Assembly: GCF_027944005.1 (NCBI RefSeq) | Contig: NZ_AP027204.1 | Location: 434,001-498,000 of the forward strand | Direction of reading: 5' to 3' | Source of the DNA: Polynucleobacter sp. SHI8 | GTDB taxonomy: Bacteria > Pseudomonadota > Gammaproteobacteria > Burkholderiales > Burkholderiaceae | Length of the DNA: 64,000 nucleotides | Part shown: one piece after another, positions 52,368 through 60,207 of the stretch | Position numbering within the stretch: position 1 is the stretch's first letter | How the letters are laid out: each line of letters begins with the position of its first letter | Translations under genes and position numbers: made by a program | The notes under the pieces: model-generated | The model's input: only the letters and a program-made list of their open reading frames with translations | Told to the model about the DNA's origin: nothing | Databases searched by the model: none

Positions 52368-52910
52368 ATGACTATCGAAAAATCCTCTAAAACTCAAGCA
52401 GAAACTTGGTATGAAATCGTACTGCGCGTTCTGAAGAGTAATGACGTATCTTTAATTACGTATGTTCCAGATAAAGTATTAGCCCCATTAATAAAAGTAT
52501 TACATGCTGACCCATACTTTACGGTAATTGCCCCAGCGCGCGAAGAGGAGGCAATTGGAATTATTACTGGAAGTTATATGGCAGGATTGCGAGGTATTAC
52601 TTTAATGCAAACAAGTGGGTTTGCTACTTTAGCTAATGTTCTTGCCTCTTTAGCAGTTCCATTTCAGATCCCAGTGTTAATGATGATTTCAGAGCGAGGA
52701 ACTTTAGGGGAGTTTCAGGTTGGTCAGGCAATTGTTTGTAGAACGATGCGTCCTGTTCTGAATACGTTAGGAATTGAAAATTATGCAATTGAAAGACTTC
52801 ATGATGTGGAATTTATTGTTGACAATATGATTAAGCAAGCTTTTGCTACACAGGCGCCAGCGGCAATGATTTTGTCACCTCTTTTAACTAAACGATCTGC
52901 GCAAAACTGA
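52368..52910 (+). CDS. TPP-dependent decarboxylase, alpha subunit (sulfopyruvate/phosphonopyruvate decarboxylase-like N-domain)
   Basis: A 180-residue protein equal to the pyrimidine-binding domain of thiamine-diphosphate decarboxylases. It contains the cofactor-activating Glu in APAREEEAIGIITG near residue 60 and LMQTSGFATLANVLASL, the equivalent of the MQNSGxGNxxNPLxSL motif of phosphonopyruvate and sulfopyruvate decarboxylases. As in methanogen ComD/ComE, the enzyme is split into two genes; the pyrophosphate-binding half follows after 2 bases. It decarboxylates a 2-oxoacid to an aldehyde, which the adjacent aldehyde dehydrogenase would oxidise. Which 2-oxoacid is unknown. Confidence 0.85.
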   Translation: MTIEKSSKTQAETWYEIVLRVLKSNDVSLITYVPDKVLAPLIKVLHADPYFTVIAPAREEEAIGIITGSYMAGLRGITLMQTSGFATLANVLASLAVPFQIPVLMMISERGTLGEFQVGQAIVCRTMRPVLNTLGIENYAIERLHDVEFIVDNMIKQAFATQAPAAMILSPLLTKRSAQN

Positions 52911-52912
52911 AT

Positions 52913-53527
52913 ATGACTAATTTAACTCGACAATCTAATTCACGCGAAAACGCTCTAGTCATGAATCGGTTTGATTTAACGAAGAGACTTGTTTCAAAAT
53001 TGCTTGCCAAAGAAGCTGTGATTGGTGGTATTGGTAATAATAATTTTGATCTTTGGGCGAATGGTCAACGACCTGAAAATTTCTATATGTTAGGTAGCAT
53101 GGGCTTGACTATTCCGATTGCCTTTGGTGTTGCCTTAGCTCAACCTGAGCGCAGAGTCTTTGCTTTAGAAGGAGATGGTTCCCTTTTAATGCAGTTGGGA
53201 GCATTGGGAACCGTTGCAAGATCTTCCCTCAAAAATCTCACAATGATTATTTTTGATAATGGCATGTATCAAATTACGGGAAAGCAAGCAACCTTAACTA
53301 ATTCGTGTGTTGATTTAGTTAGTATTGCACAAGGCTCTGGCATCACTCAAAGCTGTTGGGTCAAAGATGAGGCACACTTTGAGAAATTAATTGATAAGGC
53401 TTTGACTGAAGATGGACCGCATTTTATAGCAACGCGAATTGATGATAAAACCCCAGTTGCTTCTACAGATCGTGACCCTGTAAAGATTCGTTTAGGTTTT
53501 ATGCAAGCTTTATCTTTAAACCAATAA
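52913..53527 (+). CDS. TPP-dependent decarboxylase, beta subunit (TPP-binding C-domain)
   Basis: A 204-residue partner of the previous protein, holding the TPP-diphosphate site: EGDGSLLMQLGALGTVARSS with downstream Asn in IFDNGMYQ forms the GDG-x(25-30)-N motif. ENFYMLGSMGLTIPIAFGVAL is the phosphonopyruvate/sulfopyruvate-decarboxylase-type segment. The ATG at 52913 is 2 bases after the alpha stop; ATG 52961 is an alternative that would remove a polar 16-residue extension. An aldehyde dehydrogenase gene follows 11 bases downstream, which fits decarboxylation then aldehyde oxidation. Confidence 0.88.
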   Translation: MTNLTRQSNSRENALVMNRFDLTKRLVSKLLAKEAVIGGIGNNNFDLWANGQRPENFYMLGSMGLTIPIAFGVALAQPERRVFALEGDGSLLMQLGALGTVARSSLKNLTMIIFDNGMYQITGKQATLTNSCVDLVSIAQGSGITQSCWVKDEAHFEKLIDKALTEDGPHFIATRIDDKTPVASTDRDPVKIRLGFMQALSLNQ

Positions 53528-53538
53528 GAGGAACTTGT

Positions 53539-54951
53539 ATGTCTCAACTTTTTATCAAAGGTCACTGGGTTGATGGTGAATCAGTACAAGTATTAAAAGA
53601 TAAATATAGTGAAAAAGAGTATGGCCAAATGGCCATTGCGTCTGTTCTTCAAGTCACAGAAGCAGTTGATGGGGCATTGCAGGGTTTTGAATCTTCTCAT
53701 TTAAGCCCCTATGATCGTTATCAGATCCTCATGCAAGCTTCACGATTAACAAAAGAACGAATCAGCATGTTATCGGAACTGATGAAAAATGAAGCGGGGT
53801 TTACCTTGCCAGATGCTGAAAATGAAGTTCGACGTTGTGTGCAAACCCTTGAATTATCTGCTGAAGCTGCAAAACATCTCAATGGAGAGTTAATTCCAAT
53901 GGAGGTCGCTTCTGGAATGAAAAACCGGATGGGATACACATTAAGAATGCCACGTGGCGTGATTTGTGCAATTACGCCTTTTAATTCGCCACTCAATACT
54001 GTTGCGCATAAAGTAGGACCTGCATTGGCAGGTGGAAATGCAGTAATTTTAAAGCCTTCAGAAATCACACCATTAACTTCTGTAGAACTTTTCAAAATAT
54101 TAATTGATGCAGGTTTACCATCTTCATTGTTAGCTTTGGTGAATGGTTCAGGGGAAACGATTGGACGACAATTATTACTTGATCAAAGAATTGCTTATTA
54201 TGCATTCACGGGAAGTACGCGTGTTGGACTAGAGATTCAAAAAGCGGCTGGGTTACGAGGTCTCCAACTAGAACTTGGCAGTATTGCTAGTACGATTGTT
54301 TGTCACGATGCAGATATTGACATGGCAATCCCTAAAATTATTAATGCTGGTTTCCGTAAAGCAGGACAGGTTTGTACGTCAGTGCAAAAATTATTAATTG
54401 ATCGCCGTATTTCAGCAACATTTATACCAAAATTGATTGCTGCAGCAAAATTAGCTAAAGCGGGAGATCCAGCTGATCCAGCAACCATGATTGGTCCTAT
54501 GATAAGTCATGCTCATGCGATGAGAGCGATGTCATTTGTCAATGAAGCAATTGAATCTGGTGCTCAACTACTCACAGGTGGAAACTGTGTAGGTAATGTG
54601 ATGGAACCCACAATTCTAATTAATGTTAAAGATCAAATGCGTGTTTATTGCGAGGAGATATTTGCTCCTGTGATTAGTATTTTAGAGTTTGATGATATCG
54701 ATGAAGCTGTCATGCGTGCTAATGATAGTCCGTTTGGCTTGGCTGTAGGTTTATTCACAAGTAACCTTTCTACTGCTTTTCAGACTGCTAGAAAGTTAAG
54801 GTTTGGTGGTATTCATATTAATGAAGCTTCTAGTGCCCGTGCAGATGTCATGCCATTTGGAGGTGTAAAAAATAGTGGCTTTGGACGTGAAGGACCTGCC
54901 TACGCTACTCGTGAAATGACTGAAGAGCGTTTAATTACGATTGCGTATTGA
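53539..54951 (+). CDS. NAD(P)-dependent aldehyde dehydrogenase
   Basis: A 470-residue ALDH-superfamily enzyme. Landmarks are ITPFNSPLNTVAHK (cofactor pocket), KPSEITPLTS, AFTGSTRVGLEIQ, ELGSIASTIV with the general-base Glu, AGQVCTSVQKL with the catalytic Cys near residue 278, and EEIFAPVISI and PFGGVKNSGFGREG at the C-terminus. The ELGG motif is altered to ELGS. GAGGA precedes the ATG. It probably oxidises the aldehyde made by the two-subunit TPP decarboxylase just upstream. A sulfoacetaldehyde-type substrate is one possibility among several. Confidence 0.93.
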   Translation: MSQLFIKGHWVDGESVQVLKDKYSEKEYGQMAIASVLQVTEAVDGALQGFESSHLSPYDRYQILMQASRLTKERISMLSELMKNEAGFTLPDAENEVRRCVQTLELSAEAAKHLNGELIPMEVASGMKNRMGYTLRMPRGVICAITPFNSPLNTVAHKVGPALAGGNAVILKPSEITPLTSVELFKILIDAGLPSSLLALVNGSGETIGRQLLLDQRIAYYAFTGSTRVGLEIQKAAGLRGLQLELGSIASTIVCHDADIDMAIPKIINAGFRKAGQVCTSVQKLLIDRRISATFIPKLIAAAKLAKAGDPADPATMIGPMISHAHAMRAMSFVNEAIESGAQLLTGGNCVGNVMEPTILINVKDQMRVYCEEIFAPVISILEFDDIDEAVMRANDSPFGLAVGLFTSNLSTAFQTARKLRFGGIHINEASSARADVMPFGGVKNSGFGREGPAYATREMTEERLITIAY

Positions 54952-55000
54952 TATACAGAAACTATGTAATGTACAAAATTAAAAAATCAAACATAAGCTC

Positions 55001-57115
55001 ATGAACAAATCTTCTAATACTCCCCATCAATTACGTATTGCTGTCGATATCGGTGGAACATTTACGGATGGAGTTGCAACTTTGTCGTCCAACGGTCTTA
55101 TTTGGGTTGGAAAAACTCCAACAACACCAAGTGACCCTGGAGAAGCTGTTTCAAAGCTAATCCTGAATTTGCTAGAGCAAGTAGGCCGGTCATTAAATTC
55201 TGAGACGCCTCAATTATCTGAAATAGTTCACGGTACAACCTTAATTACCAATACATTAATAGAGCGTAAAGGAACTAAAACCGCACTGGTCACAACTACC
55301 GGTATGGGCGACATACTAGAAATTGGACGAGAGTGGCGTTACGATATTTACGATTTAGATATCGAGTTACCTCAAGCTTTAGTTGATTCCAATTGTTATG
55401 TTGAAGTAAAGGAGCGCTTGAACTCATTAGGGCAAGTCATTGAGCCTTTGTCAGCATTAGAAATAGAAAGAGTTTCAAAAGAATTAAAAAAGACGCAAGT
55501 AGACTCGATTGCAGTATCTTTTTTACATTCGTACATGAATGATGTTCATGAAAAGCAGATGGGCCAATTCTTACAAAAGGCTTTTCCGGGAATTGCAATT
55601 TCCTTGTCCTCTGACGTAGCTTCAGAAATCAAGGAATATGAGCGTACTTCAACTGTGGTCGCTAGTGCGTATGTAAAACCCATCGTGGCATCTTATCTCG
55701 AAGAGCTTGAAGACCGAATTCAGAAAATACAAAAAGATGTTCCTCTAAGAGTCATGGTTTCTAGTGGAGGTTTTACTTCAGCAAAAGCTGCTGCTCAGAC
55801 GCCTATTTTATTGTTAGAGTCTGGCCCAGCGGCCGGAGTCCTTTCTGCACTGAATACTGCCCGTCAAAATGGCGTACAACACGTATTAGCTTTTGATATG
55901 GGTGGAACAACCGCAAAAGCCTGTGTTGCCGTAGATGGGCAAGCTCCTATAGCGCATTTTTTTGAGTGTGCTCGTGTACAGCGATTTAAACGTGGTTCAG
56001 GTTTGCCGATTTTAATTCCAAGTATAGAACTGATTGAAATTGGTGCAGGTGGAGGATCGATCGCTTATGTCAACCGATTAGGTCTTTTAAATGTCGGTCC
56101 AGAATCTTCCGGATCTGTTCCAGGTCCAGTATGTTATGACCAAGGGGGAAAAAACATCACGGTGACTGACGCGGATTTAATTTTGGGTTATCTTAGCGCT
56201 GATAATTTTTTAGGCGGTGAGATGAACTTAAATATTCGCCAAGCAGAAGTTGAAATGACTCAGTTAGCAGATCAATTAGAGGTCACTATGACCGATGCTG
56301 CTTGGGGTATTTACAATATGGTTAATGAAAATATGGCAAGTGCCGCTCGTATCCATATTGCGGAAAATGGCTACGATCCTAGAGACTTTTCCATGGTGGC
56401 AACCGGAGGCGCAGGCCCCGTGCATGCTGTTGAAGTAGCTAGAAATCTTCGTATACCAAGAGTATTGATTCCAATTGCAGCAGGTGCAGGTTCATGCTTA
56501 GGCATGTTAGCAGCCCCAGCTCGTGCAGATCGCGCTTGGTCAAATCCTCAATTACTTGCTAATTGTGATTGGTCAGTCATTGAGCAAACTTTAACGACTC
56601 TCAGAATGGATGCTGAGAAAGAATTAGAAATGGCCAATGCTGAAAACATACATTGGCAAATCGGACTTGAAATGCGCTATTACGGACAAGGTGCAGATAT
56701 ATCTATTGCGATTGATTGGCAATCGTTAACCCCTGAAACGGGAAAAATTATCCTGAGTTTATTCGAAGATCAATATCAAAAACTATATGGTCGGTTAGTG
56801 CCCAATGCTAATCCACAGATCATTACATGGCGATTGACAGGAAGTGAAAAAGTTGTGGGTCATCATTTTGAATGGGGTGACAATCGGACACGGGTTTCTA
56901 GTCAAGAATTAAAAACGAGAACTATTTATCTACCCCTTAAAAAAGCTTATGGTTTGGTAAATGTCTATGACCGTTATTCATTAAAAGCAGGACAAAGCAT
57001 TCATGGACCGTTGATTTTGGAAGAGCGTGAATCTACGATTGTGGTACCTGTAGCATCAGAAGTCACGATTCTTTCGGATTTAACAGTCTCGATCGTCATT
57101 AAGGAGTTTGAATAA
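55001..57115 (+). CDS. hyuA: Hydantoinase/oxoprolinase-family subunit A (ATP-dependent)
   Basis: A 704-residue HyuA-type protein (N-methylhydantoinase, 5-oxoprolinase and caprolactamase family) that uses ATP to open cyclic amides. AVDIGGTFTDGVATL at residues 14-28 and FDMGGTTAKACV near residue 303 are phosphate-binding motifs of the actin-like fold, HGTTLITNTLIERKG is family-typical, and SGPAAGVLSA and GAGGGSIAYV lie in the core. Full length. The B-subunit ATG follows the TAA directly. Such A/B pairs are found in hydantoin, lactam and 5-oxoproline degradation and in acetone or acetophenone carboxylation. Given RidA and a molybdenum hydroxylase downstream, a lactam or cyclic imide formed by ring hydroxylation is a natural candidate. 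Confidence 0.93.
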   Translation: MNKSSNTPHQLRIAVDIGGTFTDGVATLSSNGLIWVGKTPTTPSDPGEAVSKLILNLLEQVGRSLNSETPQLSEIVHGTTLITNTLIERKGTKTALVTTTGMGDILEIGREWRYDIYDLDIELPQALVDSNCYVEVKERLNSLGQVIEPLSALEIERVSKELKKTQVDSIAVSFLHSYMNDVHEKQMGQFLQKAFPGIAISLSSDVASEIKEYERTSTVVASAYVKPIVASYLEELEDRIQKIQKDVPLRVMVSSGGFTSAKAAAQTPILLLESGPAAGVLSALNTARQNGVQHVLAFDMGGTTAKACVAVDGQAPIAHFFECARVQRFKRGSGLPILIPSIELIEIGAGGGSIAYVNRLGLLNVGPESSGSVPGPVCYDQGGKNITVTDADLILGYLSADNFLGGEMNLNIRQAEVEMTQLADQLEVTMTDAAWGIYNMVNENMASAARIHIAENGYDPRDFSMVATGGAGPVHAVEVARNLRIPRVLIPIAAGAGSCLGMLAAPARADRAWSNPQLLANCDWSVIEQTLTTLRMDAEKELEMANAENIHWQIGLEMRYYGQGADISIAIDWQSLTPETGKIILSLFEDQYQKLYGRLVPNANPQIITWRLTGSEKVVGHHFEWGDNRTRVSSQELKTRTIYLPLKKAYGLVNVYDRYSLKAGQSIHGPLILEERESTIVVPVASEVTILSDLTVSIVIKEFE

Positions 57116-58690
57116 ATGAATCGATTAATTGAACAGAACTCCCCTAAAGATATCCAACAAGCGCAACATTTAAGTTCAATTGAGCTTGAAATCCTATGGA
57201 AGAGATTAATTAGCGTTGTCGATGAGGCGTCAGCTGCCTTTGTGCGAACGTGTTTTTCTACCTTGGTCCGAGATGGTAACGATTTTGCGATTGTATTGAC
57301 TGACGTGGAAGGTCGCTCTTTGGCGCAATCGACGATGAGTTTGCCTGGATTCATTGGTTGTTTACCGGCAACGGTCCGGCATTTTCTAGATAAGTATCCA
57401 CCAGAGACAATGGTTTCTGGAGATGTTTTTATAACGAATGATCCATGGAAGGGTTCTGGTCATATTCATGATGTAACAACGGTTAGACCTATATTTCATG
57501 AAGAAAAGTTAGTTGCTTTCGCCGCAGTTGTTTCACACCTTCCGGATATTGGTGGGAAATTACGTAGTAATAGTTCTCGGGAGATCTATGAAGAGGGACT
57601 TCAGATCCCAATGATGAAGCTGCTTAATGCGGGAGAGCCAAATTTGGTTCTGATTGAAATGATTACTCAAAATATTCGAGTACCTGATCAAGGTATGGGA
57701 GATATTTGGGCACAAGTATCTGCTTGTAAAATGATGTCCCAACGATTGCAGGATTTATTGCAGGTCGTTGATTTAAAAATTCTTGGTGCAGAATTGCGAA
57801 AGCGTTCTGAAAAAGCAATGCGAGATGCCATTCGAAAAATACCAGATGGTATTTATCGTTCCACCGTTCAACATGATGGATTTGAAGAACCCCTCATTAT
57901 TCAATGTCAATTAGATGTGCAAGGTGACAGCATCCATATTGACTTCACTGGATCTAGTCCACAGATTGCACGTGCAGTGAATGTTGTTCCAATTTATACA
58001 TTTGCTTACACGGTATACGGATTGAAAGCTTTGTTGTGTGCAGATATTCCAAACAACGAAGGCTGTTTTATGCCATTTACTTCTTCAGCGCCACTAGGCT
58101 CATTATTTAATCCCACTTATCCTGCTGCATCTGGCGGTCGGAGTGCAATTGGGCATTTACTTCCAGCGGCTGTTTTTAAAGCCCTAGCTGAAGTATTGCC
58201 GGATAAAGTTTGGGCAGGCGGGTCTCCAAATTCTTCTATGACCATGTCTGGTGAGTGGCAAGGCAAGAGATTTGCAGTCGTTAATTTTTTAAATGCTGGT
58301 CAAGGAGCAACCGCTTGTAGAGCTGGTTTTTCCGCAATGTCATTCCCTGGTAATTTAGGAAATACTCCCGTAGAGGTCATGGAAAGTTCTGCACCAATTA
58401 GAGTATTGCGAAGAGAAATACGTCGTAATAGTGGTGGTCGAGGAATACATAATGGTGGTGATGGAATTAGTTTTGAATTTGAACTTTTGAAGGAAGCTAG
58501 AGGTGTTACTGCTTCATTTTTAATGACGCAACTTAAATCTGTTCCGTCTGGACTTGCTGGAGGCGGCGGAGGATTACAAGGACGTTTATTAATTAATGGC
58601 GTTGATGTTGATCCTACAGAACCAAAAACATTACAACCTGGAGATTTGGTCTTAATGGAAACGGCGGGTGGTGGAGCATACGGTATTTGA
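57116..58690 (+). CDS. hyuB: Hydantoinase/oxoprolinase-family subunit B
   Basis: A 524-residue HyuB-type protein. VFITNDPWKGSGHIHDVTTV (normally NDPYxGGTHLPD), VSHLPDIGGKL, FTGSSPQIARAVNVV, SAIGHLLPAAV and SGLAGGGGGLQG are conserved family segments. It pairs with the A subunit to form the hydrolase. The start ATG directly follows the A-subunit stop with no spacer, so translation is coupled. Length is at the short end of the usual 520-590 residues. A RidA gene follows 64 bases downstream with its own Shine-Dalgarno. Confidence 0.93.
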   Translation: MNRLIEQNSPKDIQQAQHLSSIELEILWKRLISVVDEASAAFVRTCFSTLVRDGNDFAIVLTDVEGRSLAQSTMSLPGFIGCLPATVRHFLDKYPPETMVSGDVFITNDPWKGSGHIHDVTTVRPIFHEEKLVAFAAVVSHLPDIGGKLRSNSSREIYEEGLQIPMMKLLNAGEPNLVLIEMITQNIRVPDQGMGDIWAQVSACKMMSQRLQDLLQVVDLKILGAELRKRSEKAMRDAIRKIPDGIYRSTVQHDGFEEPLIIQCQLDVQGDSIHIDFTGSSPQIARAVNVVPIYTFAYTVYGLKALLCADIPNNEGCFMPFTSSAPLGSLFNPTYPAASGGRSAIGHLLPAAVFKALAEVLPDKVWAGGSPNSSMTMSGEWQGKRFAVVNFLNAGQGATACRAGFSAMSFPGNLGNTPVEVMESSAPIRVLRREIRRNSGGRGIHNGGDGISFEFELLKEARGVTASFLMTQLKSVPSGLAGGGGGLQGRLLINGVDVDPTEPKTLQPGDLVLMETAGGGAYGI

Positions 58691-58754
58691 TGGAAATAGA
58701 AATCATTTTGCACTGAGTAATTTTTAAATAATTAAACGTTAAGGAAATTTAAAG

Positions 58755-59105
58755 ATGGGCGATTTTATCCGGATTGATCAAAATGCAAGGCGCAGTAGAG
58801 CATTGATTCACAATGGTATTGTTTATATTTCAGGGCAAGTTCCTGATGACAGAAGTACAACCATTGAAGATCAAACACGCCAGGTTTTAGAAAAAATTCA
58901 TCTTTTGCTTGAGGAGGCGGGAACTAATAAATCACGCTTAATATCAGCTCAAATTTGGTTAAAGTCGATGGATGATTTTGCTGCAATGAATCGAGTGTGG
59001 GATGCTTGGGTGATACCGAATGAAACTCCAACAAGGTGTTGTGGAAAAGTTGAACTTAATGATCCAAAATGCCTAATTGAAATAACAGCGATGGCAGCAA
59101 TTTAG
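58755..59105 (+). CDS. RidA/YjgF-family protein (enamine/imine deaminase)
   Basis: A 116-residue Rid protein. The conserved Arg94 (TPTRCCGKVEL) and Glu109 (CLIEITAMAAI) match the Arg105 and Glu120 positions of RidA, which bind the substrate carboxylate and activate water. NGIVYISGQVPDD is the typical N-terminal strand. RidA enzymes hydrolyse reactive enamines or imines and related members open aminoacrylate products in pyrimidine catabolism (RutC). Placement between HyuAB and a molybdenum hydroxylase suggests deamination of an enamine formed after ring cleavage. AAGGAAATT precedes the ATG. Confidence 0.9.
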   Translation: MGDFIRIDQNARRSRALIHNGIVYISGQVPDDRSTTIEDQTRQVLEKIHLLLEEAGTNKSRLISAQIWLKSMDDFAAMNRVWDAWVIPNETPTRCCGKVELNDPKCLIEITAMAAI

Positions 59106-59136
59106 TTAAATTTGAATTGATAAATGGGAGAAATAA

Positions 59137-60114
59137 ATGTTTAACTTAAAAAGGTTTATAAAGTTTCCAGTAATCTTTATTTGTATAAGTTTTAATGTAT
59201 TTGCACAAAGTGAATATCCGTCAAAGCCCATTAAATTAATAGTACCTTACGCTACCGGAGGTGTATCCGATACGATAGGTAGAGTGCTTGCCCAAAGTTT
59301 AGGCAATGTTCTTAAGCAAGCTGTGATCGTCGAAAATAGAGGTGGGGCAGGTGGCACAATTGGAGCAGCTGTGGTGGCCAAAGCTGCTGCTGACGGTTAC
59401 ACTCTTTTATTGACAAGTCCACCAATGATTTCTGTAGCTCCCGTATTGTTAAAAGACTTAACTTATCAGAATGAAGATGACTTTACGGCTATTGGGACCA
59501 TTATCGTCACCCCGAATATACTGGTGGTGAATAATAATTTACCTGTAAAAACTTTTGAGGATTTGGTAGCTTATGGTAAAGGATCTGGAAAAAATAATTT
59601 AAGTTTTGCATCTGCCGGTCCTGGAAGTACAGGCCATTTATCTGGGCAAATTTTATTGAATGCTACTGGGCTAAATATGGTGCACGTACCCTATAAGTCA
59701 TCAGGGCAGGCTTTTCCAGATGTTATTTCGGGACAAGTATCTATGGTATTTGATTCTTTACCATCTACAATTGGATTTATTCGAGGAGGTTTAGTTCGAC
59801 CACTACTCGTGATGTCTGAAAAAAGAACGCCCTCATTGCCGGACGTTAAAACAGCTAAGGAAGTAGGATTTCCATCTGCAACTATGAATTTTTGGATGGG
59901 AATTGAAGCGCCAGCAAAATTACCTAAAGAAATTGTATATAGACTAAATCTAGCTTTAAAAGAGGCTATGAATACTCCTGAAATGCGTAAACAAATTGAA
60001 ACCCTTGGTGCTGAGATTTATTTGACATCTCCTGATGAATTTAAGGCTTTACGCCATGCTGATATTGAAAAGTATGGCAAATTAGTGAAAGAGATGGGCT
60101 TGAAGCCTTTATAA
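59137..60114 (+). CDS. Bug/TctC-family periplasmic solute-binding protein
   Basis: A 325-residue Bug protein. The leader RFIKFPVIFICISFNVFAQ gives mature start SEYPSKPIKLIV; the loop is VPYATGGVSDTIGR; a variant AAADGYT replaces the usual PDGYT; and HVPYKSSGQAFPDVISG follows. GGGAGAAA precedes the ATG. It lies between RidA and the second molybdenum hydroxylase in the same direction, so it probably binds the substrate or an early intermediate of that pathway. Confidence 0.93.
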   Translation: MFNLKRFIKFPVIFICISFNVFAQSEYPSKPIKLIVPYATGGVSDTIGRVLAQSLGNVLKQAVIVENRGGAGGTIGAAVVAKAAADGYTLLLTSPPMISVAPVLLKDLTYQNEDDFTAIGTIIVTPNILVVNNNLPVKTFEDLVAYGKGSGKNNLSFASAGPGSTGHLSGQILLNATGLNMVHVPYKSSGQAFPDVISGQVSMVFDSLPSTIGFIRGGLVRPLLVMSEKRTPSLPDVKTAKEVGFPSATMNFWMGIEAPAKLPKEIVYRLNLALKEAMNTPEMRKQIETLGAEIYLTSPDEFKALRHADIEKYGKLVKEMGLKPL

Positions 60115-60207
60115 AGAATCATTGCAGTCTTGAGAGTTGTTTTCGAGTAAAGAAAAATTTCTGTGTTTAACAGAAGTCAATGAATAATCTTGTGAAGGAT
60201 AGTTAAA

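Noticed and set aside
52368..54951. Confident assignment as sulfopyruvate decarboxylase plus sulfoacetaldehyde dehydrogenase
   Set aside because: The split two-gene form fits, but residues that would fix a sulfonate substrate cannot be judged by eye, and neighbours (HyuAB, RidA) point to another pathway.
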